DNA of 64,000 nucleotides from Massilia phosphatilytica (lineage in GTDB: Bacteria; Pseudomonadota; Gammaproteobacteria; Burkholderiales; Burkholderiaceae_D): the NCBI RefSeq assembly GCF_002968015.1, contig NZ_PUIP01000004.1, positions 186,001-250,000 of the forward strand, given 5' to 3'. The notes beneath the pieces are model-generated. The model saw only the letters and a list, made by a program, of their open reading frames with translations, was not told the origin of the DNA and made no database searches. This document shows, one piece after another, positions 18,218 through 27,185 of the stretch; the first letter of the stretch is position 1; every line of letters begins with the position of its first letter. Both the position numbers and the translations under genes were made by a program.

Positions 18218-19546
18218 ATGGCAGGCGATATTTCGTTGTACAGGAATCATGTGCTGTTCTTGTCGCACAGCTTCTTCATCAAGGATAACCAGGCCGAGTT
18301 GCTGCTGCACGCGCACAAGTACGATTTCGAGATCCACTTCTTCCACGAGCTCAGCGAATTCGTGGCCGCCGTTGAGCGCGACACGGGCGACAGCCTGTAC
18401 CTGGTCGACCTCGACGCGCTGTACAACATGCAGTCCGACCTGCTCGACAAGCGCAAGACCCTGCTGCTGGGCGAGTTGCTCCAACGCCTGCCGGCGAACC
18501 ATCGCTACGTCTATTTGCAGAGCGTGCGCCAGGGCAGCCGGTTCCTGCTGCAGCAACGGCTCGTCGACAGCAACTGCCTCGCGTACGCCGAAAAACCCAT
18601 CGCCAACGACGTACTCGTCGACAAATTGTTCAACTTGTTCGTGCAACAGAAGCGCGGCGACCTCGTGCGCGTGGCCATGCTGGGCGCACCGCCGGGCTGG
18701 GACGACGCCGCGCTGCGCGCGCAGCGGCTGGACATCGTCTACCACGCCGACCCGCAGACGCTGCACCTGCGTGTCAAGGACTTGCAGCCCGATATGGTCC
18801 TGATCACGGACGTGGAGTACGAACGGACGGAAGCCGTCGTGCGCGTCCTCAAGCGCAATATCGAAGCCGACCCCGTGCGCGAGATCACGCTGCTGCATCA
18901 CGGTACCGATCCGCGCCTGGCGCGGCGCGCCCTCGACAGCGGCTTCGACGCGCTGCTCCCGATGGACGACCCGGACCTGCTCGCGCGCCAGCTTCTCAAC
19001 CGGGCCGCCAAGATCCGCATCAACCGTGACCTGATCGGCAAGGACCGCGCGACGGGCCTGTTGAACAAGATCGGCCTGCAGCAAAAGGCGCAGGCGCTGA
19101 TCTGCCGCGCTGCGCTGGAAGGCAAGCCGCTGTGCTTCGGTATCATCGACATCGACAAGTTCAAGACCATCAACGATACGTGGGGCCATTACTTCGGCGA
19201 TATCGTGATCAAGCGCCTGTCGCTGACCCTGGCGGCGCGCATGGAAGAGGGCGATCTGCTGAGCCGCTTCGGCGGCGAGGAGTTCGTCGTCGTGTTCTGG
19301 GATTGCACGCTGGAGCAGGGCTGGCGCCGGCTCGACACGCTGCGCCAGGCGTTCGGCGCGATCGCGTTCGAGGTCAAGCCGGGTGACGTGCGCCACTTCT
19401 CGTTCAGCGGCGGCCTGGCCGCCTACCCGGACGGGCGCAGCGAGAACGAATTGTTCCTGCGCGCCGATGCCATGCTGTACGAAGCGAAGCAGGGCGGCCG
19501 GAACCAGATCCGGCCGCGAGCCGCACCCGTCGCGCAAACGGGTTGA
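18218..19546 (+). CDS. Diguanylate cyclase with receiver-like N-terminus
   Basis: This 442-residue protein makes cyclic di-GMP. The GGDEF domain (about 275-435) has the active variant GGEEF at 352-356 and the metal-binding IDIDKF at 310-315. The allosteric inhibitory RxxD site is absent: the expected arginine is a glutamate (EEGD), so product inhibition at this site is unlikely. Residues 1-270 contain two domains resembling degenerate receivers (for instance MVLITDVEY) and no transmembrane segment, so it is a soluble response-regulator-like cyclase. No kinase is adjacent. Confidence 0.9.
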   Translation: MAGDISLYRNHVLFLSHSFFIKDNQAELLLHAHKYDFEIHFFHELSEFVAAVERDTGDSLYLVDLDALYNMQSDLLDKRKTLLLGELLQRLPANHRYVYLQSVRQGSRFLLQQRLVDSNCLAYAEKPIANDVLVDKLFNLFVQQKRGDLVRVAMLGAPPGWDDAALRAQRLDIVYHADPQTLHLRVKDLQPDMVLITDVEYERTEAVVRVLKRNIEADPVREITLLHHGTDPRLARRALDSGFDALLPMDDPDLLARQLLNRAAKIRINRDLIGKDRATGLLNKIGLQQKAQALICRAALEGKPLCFGIIDIDKFKTINDTWGHYFGDIVIKRLSLTLAARMEEGDLLSRFGGEEFVVVFWDCTLEQGWRRLDTLRQAFGAIAFEVKPGDVRHFSFSGGLAAYPDGRSENELFLRADAMLYEAKQGGRNQIRPRAAPVAQTG

Positions 19547-19682
19547 ATCCATAGAAAATGTGACATGGATGGGCCGCCGACGCGTCCGGCGCGCAACACT
19601 CGTACGTTGATTGCTGCTGAATTTCTCTACGGGAAGTATCATACGCACTCCCGAAATCCAACGAAGCAGGAGTCAAGACCTT

Positions 19683-20408
19683 ATGGCAGGCCAAGAAGTC
19701 ACATTCGACGACGTTGCGCGCGCAGCCGAGAGTTTGCAGGAGGATGGCGAAGCGGTAACCATCGAAGCGGTGCAGGACTTCCTCGGCGAGGGTTCGCCGA
19801 ACGCCATCTTCAGGCACCTGGCCGCGTGGCGTGCGGCAAACGTCAAGCCGCCGGCGCTCCCGAAAGCGGAACTGCCGCAGGAATTGCTCGCCGGTCTGGC
19901 CGACTGGGCCCTGAAGTTCGCGGAGCAGGCCGGTGCCGGCGACCGCGAGGCGCTGGAGCGCAACGAAGCGGACATCGAAGCGCTGCGCGCCTCCGGCGAA
20001 GCGCTGGAAGGCGAACGCGACGCGTTGCGCGCCGAAGTGGAGAGCGTCACGGCGGCCTCCGAGGAAGCCATCGCCGAGCGCGACGAAACGATCGAACGGC
20101 TGAACGCGGAACTCAAGAATGCGCGCCAGGTCGCGATGGATGCCCTCGTCAGCAAGGCGAAGGACCAGCTCGCGATCGACGGCAAGGAACAGCAGCTGAC
20201 GCAGCTGCGCCAGGAACTGGAACGCAAGGTGGCCGACATGGCCGCCGAATCGGACGCGCGCCTGCGCGCCGAGATGGAACTCGTGGGCGCCACGACGGCG
20301 CGCGACAGCCTGGCGGCCGAGCTGGACGACCTGCGTGCGAAGCTCGACAAATCGACGGCGGAGCGCAGCAAGCTGCGGGCCGAACTCACCGAGCTGAAGA
20401 AAAAGTAA
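19683..20408 (+). CDS. KfrA-like DNA-binding coiled-coil protein
   Basis: This 241-residue protein begins with a KfrA-type N-terminal DNA-binding domain (FDDVARAAESLQEDGEAVTI through PNAIFRHLAAWR, about 7-50). The rest (about 75-241) is one long coiled coil rich in E, A, L, R and K, with heptads such as ELERKVADMAAESDARL. KfrA was described on IncP plasmids as an autoregulated DNA-binding filament former; chromosomal relatives are common in betaproteobacteria. There are no plasmid genes nearby. The ATG at 19683 is chosen because the upstream extension is not family-like. It converges with the Lrp gene with two bases between stops. Confidence 0.85.
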   Translation: MAGQEVTFDDVARAAESLQEDGEAVTIEAVQDFLGEGSPNAIFRHLAAWRAANVKPPALPKAELPQELLAGLADWALKFAEQAGAGDREALERNEADIEALRASGEALEGERDALRAEVESVTAASEEAIAERDETIERLNAELKNARQVAMDALVSKAKDQLAIDGKEQQLTQLRQELERKVADMAAESDARLRAEMELVGATTARDSLAAELDDLRAKLDKSTAERSKLRAELTELKKK

Positions 20409-20410
20409 CC

Positions 20411-20878
20411 TCAGGGTGACACGGACGGGGTGCGTTTCAGGCACCGCAAGGTGAATGTCGACCGCGTCCGCGTCACTCCCGGCAGCTTGTACAGCTTCTG
20501 CCGCAAGAATTTCTCATAGCCTTCCGTCCCCGCCACGGCGACCTTGATCAGGTAGTCGTATTCCCCCGACAGCAGGTACGCCTCCATCACCTCCGGCAGC
20601 TCGGCCAGCGCGTCCTGGAACGCCTTGAAGATCTCGTCGTCGTGGCGGTCCACCGTCACCTCGATGATCACCGTGTCCGGCATGCCCAGCGCCCGCTGGT
20701 CCAGCATCGCCACATACCCCGTGATGAAACCCGCTTCCTCCAGCGACTTGACGCGGTGCCAGCAGGGCGTCGGCGACAGGTGCACCGTTTCCGCCAGTTT
20801 CTGGTTGCTGATGCGCCCATCGCGGCTGAGCGTGCGCAGGATCTGGCGGTCGGTCTCGTCGAGCTGGCCGTCTTTCAT
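20411..20878 (-). CDS. Lrp/AsnC-family regulator
   Basis: This 155-residue regulator has the AsnC helix-turn-helix at about 8-55 (DETDRQILRTLSRDGRISNQ, LSPTPCWHRVKSLEEAGFI) and a RAM effector domain from about 70 to 145. GAAGGAAG precedes the chosen ATG. It is divergent from an EamA-type exporter gene with 218 bp between starts; this pairing is common and suggests the regulator senses an amino acid and controls its export. The sequence does not say which amino acid. Confidence 0.93.
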   Translation of the reverse strand: MKDGQLDETDRQILRTLSRDGRISNQKLAETVHLSPTPCWHRVKSLEEAGFITGYVAMLDQRALGMPDTVIIEVTVDRHDDEIFKAFQDALAELPEVMEAYLLSGEYDYLIKVAVAGTEGYEKFLRQKLYKLPGVTRTRSTFTLRCLKRTPSVSP

Positions 20879-21096
20879 CGTAGTGCTTCCTTCGTGGTTT
20901 CTGTACAAGGCCGGAGATTTTATCTTCAATTTCGCCATTCTGCAGAAGACCCTTGCGGAAACAGTCGTGTTATCGCTATCGAATAGAAGCACATTCTGCG
21001 CGAGCTCCCTTACCATGGCGCTTATCCGATTTATTGCGGCGCAGCATGTCTTACCCGGGCGTGCCCGCGTCCGCCGCTTTTCGTTCAGGAGCCCTC

Positions 21097-22047
21097 GTGT
21101 CGAATGCAGTGTCACGGGCGGGCGCCGGCTACCGGAGTGATCCCTTCGCAGCCGAACTGCCGCTCATGCTGATCACCCCCGCGCTGTTCGCGGCCAACCT
21201 CATCGTCGCCCGCTGGGCCCAGGGCGCGGGCATCCCGCCCGTCTTCCTCGCCTTCGGGCGCTGGATGCTGGCGTTCCTGATCCTGGTGCCGTCGTGCGGA
21301 CCGCGCCTGTGGGCGCTGCGCGGGACCTTGCGCGCCAACTGGCAGCGCATCCTGCTGCTGGCCGGCCTGGGCATGGGTCTTTCCGTCGCACCGCAATACG
21401 TCGGCGCGCGCCACACGAGCGCGGCCAACGTGGGCATCATCTTCGCCGCCTGCCCGGCACTCGTGTCGCTGATCGAAACGCTCGTGTGGAAGGCACCGCT
21501 GTCGCGCCGCCAGGCGGGTGGCATGTTCCTCGCCATCCTCGGCGTGCTCGTCGTGCTGTCGAAGGGCGACGTGACCGCGCTGGGCCAGCTGGAATTCGGC
21601 CGCGGCGACCTGTGGGTCGTGCTGGCCGCGTGCGGCTGGTCGTTCTACACCGTGTTCAACAAGCGCCTGCCGCTGCCCCCGCTGCCGTCCACGGTCAAGC
21701 TGGCCGCGCTGATCGGCGGCGGCGCGCTCGTGCTGGCGCCGTTCGCCGCGTTCGAAGCAGCCAGCGGCACCGTCGCCGACTTCGCGGACGGACGCCTGTA
21801 CATGGCGCTCGCGTTCCTCGCGGTCGTGCCAAGCCTTGGCGCGTACTTCTTCTTCGACCGCCTCGTGGCGGCGGCCGGCCCGGCGCGCGCGAGCCTGACC
21901 GTGTACCTGATCCCGCTGTTCGCGACCATCGCGGCGTGGCCCCTGCTGAAGGAGCCGCCGCACCTGTATCATGCGGCCGGTTTCGCGGTCATCCTGGCCG
22001 GCGTCATGGTGGCCAGCGTGCGCCGCCCGGTTCAAAGCCCGCGTTAA
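21097..22047 (+). CDS. EamA/DMT-family exporter
   Basis: This inner-membrane transporter of 316 residues has ten predicted helices in two EamA repeats. I choose the GTG at 21097 because AGGAG lies six bases upstream; a longer reading would add 48 arginine-rich residues. DMT proteins of this size export amino acids or metabolites, and the divergent Lrp-type gene supports an amino-acid substrate (inference). The TAA stop shares a TTAA with the stop of the convergent GH92 gene. Confidence 0.88.
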   Translation: MSNAVSRAGAGYRSDPFAAELPLMLITPALFAANLIVARWAQGAGIPPVFLAFGRWMLAFLILVPSCGPRLWALRGTLRANWQRILLLAGLGMGLSVAPQYVGARHTSAANVGIIFAACPALVSLIETLVWKAPLSRRQAGGMFLAILGVLVVLSKGDVTALGQLEFGRGDLWVVLAACGWSFYTVFNKRLPLPPLPSTVKLAALIGGGALVLAPFAAFEAASGTVADFADGRLYMALAFLAVVPSLGAYFFFDRLVAAAGPARASLTVYLIPLFATIAAWPLLKEPPHLYHAAGFAVILAGVMVASVRRPVQSPR

Positions 22048-24356
22048 TACGCTGTCTGCGTGTAGGGCCGGTTCGCCGGCGCCTTGCCCCAGTCCTTGTC
22101 CGGTGTGGCCTGCATCCGGAACACCAGCTCCCCGCCCGCCACGATCTCTTCGTGGCGCAGCACGCTGCGCGCGAGCGGCTTGCCGTTCAGGGTGACGCTG
22201 CCCACGTACGGGTTCGCATCCGCCAGTCCCTCGGTCCGGATGGTGAAGCGCCTCCCGTTCGGCAGGTTCAGGGTCGCGCGTTCGACGAACGGCCGCCCGA
22301 TCACGTACTCGTTGCTGCCCGGCGCGACGGGATAAAATCCCAGCGCCGTGAACGCGAGCCAGGCCGACATCTGGCCCAGGTCGTCGTTGCCCGCGAGGCC
22401 GTCCGGCGCGGCGCGGTACTGGCTCGACACGATCTGCGCCAGGCGCGCCTGCGTCTTCCACGGCGCGCCCGCGTAGTTGTACAGGTACGCGACGTGGTGC
22501 GACGGCTCGTTGCCGTGGGCGTAGTGGCCGATCAGGCCGGAGATGTCTTCCATGTGCGCGTAGACCGTCGGATCGATCTGCGCGTCGAACACCTGGTCGA
22601 TCTTGTCGATCAGTCCCGCGTCCCCGCCCAGCATCTTCACGAGGCCCGCGTTATCGTGCGGCATATACCAGGAATACTGCCACGCGCTCCCTTCCGTGTA
22701 GTCGCTGCCGAAGTTCGAGCGCACCGGGTCGAACGGCGTGCGGAACTGGCCGTCCGACTTTTTCGCGCGCACGAATCCCGTCTTCGGATCGAACACGTCG
22801 CGCCAGTTCTGCGCGCGCTTGTAATAACGGTCGGCCACGTCGCGCCGGCCCATCTTGTCGGCCATGCGCGCGATGGTCCAGTCGTCGAACGCATATTCGA
22901 CCGTCTTCGATGCCGCTTCCCCTTCCAGGTCGATCGGCACGTAGCCCAGCTTCATGTAGTGCTGCAGGCCGCCGTACGGGCCGTACTCGGCGCTGGCCGT
23001 CATCGCGCGAAGCGCCTCGTCGGCATCGAAACCCTTCAGGCCCTTCATGTACGCGTCCGCGATGACGGGCACCGCGTGGTAGCCGATCATGCACCACGTT
23101 TCCAGGCCGGCGAACTGCCACACGGGCAGGATGCCGTACGGGCTCGCCTTTTGCGACTCGATCAGCGAGCGCACGAAGTCGACGTTGCGCCGCTCCGGCT
23201 GGATCAGTGTGAGCAGCGGGTGCAAGGCGCGGTACGTGTCCCACAGCGAGAATGTGGAATGGAAGCGAAAGCCCTGCGCCTTGTGTACCTGGTTGTCCGG
23301 GCCGCCGTACTGGCCGTCCGCGTCCATGTAAAGGCTCGGGGCCAGCAGCGCATGGTACAGGCTCGTGTAGGCCATGCGCTTCATCGGCTGCGGCGCCTCG
23401 ATGTCGACGGCGTCCAGCGCCTCTTCCCACGCGTCGTGCGCCCGTGCGCGCTCGGCGTCGAAGTCCCAGCCCGGCATCTCCGCGAGGTTGGCGAGCGCGC
23501 CGTCCTCGCTGACGCCCGAGATGGCCACCTTCACGAGCACCGTGCCGTCGGCCGGCGTGCCGAAGCCGAATGTCCCTTCCAGCGCCTTGCCTTCGACGAG
23601 GACCTTCTCGCCCGGTGTCTTGCCCGGCGCCGCGAAGCCCTTGTACTCGACGCCTTCCTCGCGGTTCAGGAGCTGGTGCGTGACAATGGGGCGCGAGAAG
23701 CGGATCGCGAAATACAGCTGGCGGCCCGGTGCCCAGCCGCGCGTCTCGCGCATGCCGGTGACGGTGTCGTTGCCGCGTACGCGCAGTCTGGACCACAGAT
23801 TCTTGCCGGACCAGTCGTAGATGCTGGCGCGCAGGTCGAGGATCACGTTGGCGTCCGCGCCCGGCCTGAAGCGGTAGCGGTGCAGGCCGACCCGGTCGCT
23901 CGCGGTCAGTTCCACGTCGACGTCGTTGTCCAGCAGCCTGACGGCGTAATAGCCCGGTTCGGCGCGTTCGTCCTTGTGCGAAAAGCGCGAGCGGTAGCCG
24001 CTGAACGGCCGCTCGGGATAGCCCGGCTCCAGTTTCAATTCGCCGCTCGTCGGCATCAGCAGGACGTCGCCCAGGTCCGAGTGACCGGCGCCGGAGAAAT
24101 GCGTGTGCGAGAAGCCGAGAATGGAATCGTCCTCGTAGCGGTAGCCGGCCGCCCACGGATAGCTCTGGCGGAAGTGGCGCACCTGCGTGTCGGGACTGAG
24201 CTGCACCATGCCGAACGGCCGCGTCGCCCCCGGGAACGTGTGGCCGTCGCCGCCGGTGCCGATGAAGACATCGACGTTGTCCGTGCGGTTGGCGGCGTGG
24301 GCGGAAGCACCCGCGCAGAGCAGGGCGATGGCGAGGGAATAGGCGGCGCGGCGCAT
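22044..24356 (-). CDS. GH92 alpha-mannosidase
   Basis: This 770-residue secreted glycosidase of family GH92 removes alpha-linked mannose by a calcium-dependent inverting mechanism. A signal peptide covers residues 1-21 (ending SAHAA). Family hallmarks are GDGHTFPGATRPFGMVQLSP near 36-55, GFSHTHFSG near 80, the GNEPSHH motif with likely acid E617, and GNDDLGQM at 656-663 with the base aspartates. It is expected in the periplasm or outside, acting on N-glycan or yeast-type mannans. It is the only glycan-degrading gene here, so it is not part of a visible utilisation locus. Confidence 0.95.
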   Translation of the reverse strand: MRRAAYSLAIALLCAGASAHAANRTDNVDVFIGTGGDGHTFPGATRPFGMVQLSPDTQVRHFRQSYPWAAGYRYEDDSILGFSHTHFSGAGHSDLGDVLLMPTSGELKLEPGYPERPFSGYRSRFSHKDERAEPGYYAVRLLDNDVDVELTASDRVGLHRYRFRPGADANVILDLRASIYDWSGKNLWSRLRVRGNDTVTGMRETRGWAPGRQLYFAIRFSRPIVTHQLLNREEGVEYKGFAAPGKTPGEKVLVEGKALEGTFGFGTPADGTVLVKVAISGVSEDGALANLAEMPGWDFDAERARAHDAWEEALDAVDIEAPQPMKRMAYTSLYHALLAPSLYMDADGQYGGPDNQVHKAQGFRFHSTFSLWDTYRALHPLLTLIQPERRNVDFVRSLIESQKASPYGILPVWQFAGLETWCMIGYHAVPVIADAYMKGLKGFDADEALRAMTASAEYGPYGGLQHYMKLGYVPIDLEGEAASKTVEYAFDDWTIARMADKMGRRDVADRYYKRAQNWRDVFDPKTGFVRAKKSDGQFRTPFDPVRSNFGSDYTEGSAWQYSWYMPHDNAGLVKMLGGDAGLIDKIDQVFDAQIDPTVYAHMEDISGLIGHYAHGNEPSHHVAYLYNYAGAPWKTQARLAQIVSSQYRAAPDGLAGNDDLGQMSAWLAFTALGFYPVAPGSNEYVIGRPFVERATLNLPNGRRFTIRTEGLADANPYVGSVTLNGKPLARSVLRHEEIVAGGELVFRMQATPDKDWGKAPANRPYTQTAY

Positions 24357-24463
24357 GTGGTCTCCAGTGCTGTCGAGGCACGAACATAACGCGAAAGTTC
24401 AGGATCGGGCAACAGGAACGGGGCTGTTTATAATGTGGGCCGCGATCCACCCCGAGAGGCCCC

Positions 24464-25333
24464 ATGTTCGATCCGACCCGTCGCACCGTCCTGCTGACCG
24501 CCCTGGCCTTGCCGGCCCTGGGCCTCGCCGGCACCATCCCTGCCACCGGCGACGCCTTCGCCGACCTCGAACGTCGCGCCGGTGGCCGGCTCGGTGTCGC
24601 GGCCTGGCGCCGCGGCGGCGGCCCGGTGCTCGCGTGGCGCGGCGACGAGCGCTTCCCGTTCTGCAGCACGGCCAAGGTGATGGTCGCCGCCACGGTGCTC
24701 GCGCGGGAAAGCCGCGAGCCCGGCCTGCTCGACGAGCGCGTGCGCTACAAGAAGGCGGACCTGGTGTCGTGGTCGCCGGTGACGGAACAGTACATCGACG
24801 ACGGCATGACGGTCGCCGGCCTGTGCGCCGCCGCGCTGCAGCACAGCGACAACAGCGCGTGCAACCTGCTGCTCGACCGTATTGGCGGACCGGCGGCCGT
24901 CACCGCCTTCGCGCGCCGCATCGGCGACACCGCGTTCCGTCTCGACCGCCGCGAGACCGAACTGAATGCCGCGCTCCCCGGCGATGCGCGCGATACGACA
25001 ACGCCGCGCGCGATGGCGCACAGCCTGGAAGCGCTGCTGGTCGACGAGGCGCTCGCGCCGGACGCGCGGCGCCGCCTGCTCGACTGGATGCTCGCGAACA
25101 CGACGGGCAAGGAACGCATCCAGGCCGGTGTGCCGGCGGGCTGGCGCGTGGCAGACAAGACCGGCACGGGCGCCTACGGCACGACCAACGACGTTGGCAT
25201 CGTGTTCCCGCCGCAGGGGCAACCCGTGATCGTGGCGATCTATTACACGCAGTCGGCGCCGGATGCGCAGAGCGACAGCAAGGTCGTTGCCGACGCCGCG
25301 GCGATCGTCGCGCAGGCGCTGGCGACCGCCTGA
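24464..25333 (+). CDS. bla: Class A beta-lactamase
   Basis: This 289-residue enzyme has a signal sequence and then all serine beta-lactamase motifs of class A: S68-T-A-K71 (nucleophile and base), S128-D-N130, E164-x-x-L-N168 (deacylation glutamate) and K232-T-G234. Length and spacing are normal, so it should be active against penicillins and perhaps early cephalosporins; the spectrum cannot be read from sequence. No LysR-type ampR is divergent; upstream is the GH92 gene. The stop and the start of the acetyltransferase overlap as TGATG, so the two are translated together. Confidence 0.95.
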   Translation: MFDPTRRTVLLTALALPALGLAGTIPATGDAFADLERRAGGRLGVAAWRRGGGPVLAWRGDERFPFCSTAKVMVAATVLARESREPGLLDERVRYKKADLVSWSPVTEQYIDDGMTVAGLCAAALQHSDNSACNLLLDRIGGPAAVTAFARRIGDTAFRLDRRETELNAALPGDARDTTTPRAMAHSLEALLVDEALAPDARRRLLDWMLANTTGKERIQAGVPAGWRVADKTGTGAYGTTNDVGIVFPPQGQPVIVAIYYTQSAPDAQSDSKVVADAAAIVAQALATA

Positions 25334-25821
25334 TGCGGACCACGCCCATGGCGGAGGCCGACCTGGACGCCGTGCTGGCCGTGCAGGCCGCGTGCTATTC
25401 GCCACCGATGCAGGAGCCGGCGGACGTCGTGCGTGCGCGCCTGCGCGCGAGCCCGGACACGGTGCTCGTCGCGCGCGACGCGGTCGGCGTCTGTGCGTAC
25501 CTGTTCGCGTATCCGTCCCGGCTCGGCATGGTGACGCCTCTCGGCGGCGACTTCGCGGTGCCGATGGATCCGGATACGCTGTACCTGCACGACCTCGCCG
25601 TGGCACCGCGGGCGGCCGGGCAGGGCGTCGCGCGCCGCCTCGTGGACGCCATGCTGGCGCGGGCCGGCAGCCTGCGCCATTCCGCGCTCGTGTCCGTGCA
25701 GGATTCGCGGCCGTTCTGGGAAAGCATGGGTTACGCGGCCGCCGCCGGCGACGCGAGTGCACTGGCGACGTACCCGACGGACGCGCAGTACATGACGAAG
25801 CGCATGTCAGCGCGGGGTTGA
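25333..25821 (+). CDS. GNAT acetyltransferase
   Basis: This 162-residue protein has the GNAT fold: YLHDLAVAPRAAGQGVARRL (about 84-103) is strand 4 plus the acetyl-CoA pyrophosphate loop (RAAGQGVA), followed by the FWESMGY element near 125. The substrate is unknown. Its ATG overlaps the beta-lactamase TGA, implying a shared transcript and perhaps a linked stress or resistance role (inference). Its 3' end overlaps the convergent hemerythrin-like gene by 15 bases. Confidence 0.85.
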   Translation: MRTTPMAEADLDAVLAVQAACYSPPMQEPADVVRARLRASPDTVLVARDAVGVCAYLFAYPSRLGMVTPLGGDFAVPMDPDTLYLHDLAVAPRAAGQGVARRLVDAMLARAGSLRHSALVSVQDSRPFWESMGYAAAAGDASALATYPTDAQYMTKRMSARG

Positions 25822-26262
25822 CCGGCGCCCCGCCACGTGCAGCGTCGCGCGCGCGGCGTGGCCGCGGACCCGCGCGTCGGCCGGATGGGCCGCGACCGTG
25901 ATGGCCAGGTCGCCGGACAGCCGGTGCAGGTCCAGCACGTCGACCAGCGCGGACAGCACCTGGCGGCCCAGCATGTGGTCGCCCCGCTCGACGTCCGGCA
26001 GCACGCGGTGCAGGGCGGACAGCACGACGGCGTTTTCCTCGCGGTGCTCATGCAGGTGCACGTAGCCCAGCGTTTCCATGATCAGTTCTTCGTGCCGGAA
26101 GGCCGCCTCGACGGCCGCGACGAGTGGCGCGAAGCCGTGGCCGACCATGTCGTCGGGACCGGACACGATCTCGCCGATGCGCCGGCACAGCATCTTGCGC
26201 CCATGCCGCAGCGCGGCGCAGATCGCACGCGGACGGCTGGGACTGGCGCGGGTCGCTGGCAT
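25807..26262 (-). CDS. Hemerythrin-like protein (tentative)
   Basis: This 151-residue mostly helical protein contains the cluster FRHEELIMETLGYVHLHEHREEN (split: FRHEELIMETLGY, then HLHEHREEN) near 58-80, which resembles the second and third helices of bacteriohemerythrins with the His/Glu ligands of a di-iron oxygen site. Other histidines follow (H87, H98, H118 region). The first ligand histidine is less obvious, so the call is tentative; a cation-binding domain of the hemerythrin HHE type is an alternative. It stands alone and is divergent from a quinone-reductase gene. Confidence 0.5.
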   Translation of the reverse strand: MPATRASPSRPRAICAALRHGRKMLCRRIGEIVSGPDDMVGHGFAPLVAAVEAAFRHEELIMETLGYVHLHEHREENAVVLSALHRVLPDVERGDHMLGRQVLSALVDVLDLHRLSGDLAITVAAHPADARVRGHAARATLHVAGRRSTPR

Positions 26263-26412
26263 CCTGAGTTCCCTTTGGCGGATTGCGCTTGAAGGTTGAA
26301 ATGTTCTTAGACTTCCGGTAGCACGAAAAAATCCCTCTGGTTTGATATCTCGCAACGTAGCAACGTTGTGTTCGGTTAGCCTAATTGAGGGAATACATAT
26401 CGAAAGCGAGAA

Positions 26413-26454
26413 ATGAGCGCTGTACAAGTCGAACGAGAGCATGGCGGTCGCTGA
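26413..26454 (+). CDS. 13-codon upstream ORF
   Basis: A short frame reads MSAVQVEREHGGR and its TGA overlaps the ATG of the quinone-reductase gene (TGATG). A GAAAGCGAG stretch is a weak ribosome site for it, whereas the downstream ATG has none of its own. It may couple translation or act as a leader peptide. Could also be chance. Confidence 0.3.
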   Translation: MSAVQVEREHGGR

Positions 26455-27038
26455 TGGGAGCACGCATTCTATTGATTCAGGGCCATCCCGATTGCCATCG
26501 CCCGCACCTGTGCCACGCACTGGCCCAGGCGTATGTGGACGGTGCGCGCGCCGCCGGGCATGACGTCGAGGTCGTCGAACCGGCGCGGATGAGCTTTCCG
26601 CTGCTGACCAGTCCGTCCGAGTGGTGGCACGGCTCGGCGCCGCCGCAGCTTGCCGCCGTGCAGGAGGCGATTCAGCACGCGGACCACCTCGTGTTCGTGT
26701 ACCCGCTGTGGATGGGCGACATGCCCGCGCTGATGCGCGGCTTTCTGGAACACGTGACGCGGCCCGGCGTCTTCATGGACGATCCGCACCGGCCGTTCGG
26801 CGCGGGCCTGCTGGGCGGACGGAGCGCGCGGCTCGTCGTCAGCATGGGTATGCCGGCGGCCGTCTACCGCTGGGGCTACGGCGGCTACGGCATCAAATTG
26901 ATGCGGCGCCAGATCCTAGGCCGGGCCGGCATCCGGCCCGTGCGCACGACCCTGGTCGGGCGCGCGCACGCGCTGTCGGCCGAGCGCATCGACACCTGGC
27001 GCGACCACCTGCGCCGGCTGGGCGGTGCGGCGGCCTGA
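26454..27038 (+). CDS. NAD(P)H quinone oxidoreductase, flavodoxin-like fold
   Basis: This 194-residue protein belongs to the flavodoxin-2/KefF-MdaB type. It starts with the FMN/FAD strand ARILLIQGHPDCHRPHLCHA and contains the second flavin loop FVYPLWMGDMPALMRGFLEHV (split after MRG) near 77-97. It reduces quinones or electrophiles by two electrons, protecting the cytoplasm from redox cycling. The ATG overlaps the stop of a 13-codon frame and has no Shine-Dalgarno of its own. No potassium-efflux partner is adjacent. Confidence 0.8.
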   Translation: MGARILLIQGHPDCHRPHLCHALAQAYVDGARAAGHDVEVVEPARMSFPLLTSPSEWWHGSAPPQLAAVQEAIQHADHLVFVYPLWMGDMPALMRGFLEHVTRPGVFMDDPHRPFGAGLLGGRSARLVVSMGMPAAVYRWGYGGYGIKLMRRQILGRAGIRPVRTTLVGRAHALSAERIDTWRDHLRRLGGAAA

Positions 27039-27185
27039 TCAGTGTGACAAGCAGTTTGCGTGATTTGTGCGACATGCGGTCGGCGCCAGTCGTGCTCTCC
27101 TTGACGCTTCCCCCTGGAAACGGCAAAGTTTCGGAACGGCATCATTTAACATTGCTGCTCATTTTCGTCACTTCTTTCCGATCAG

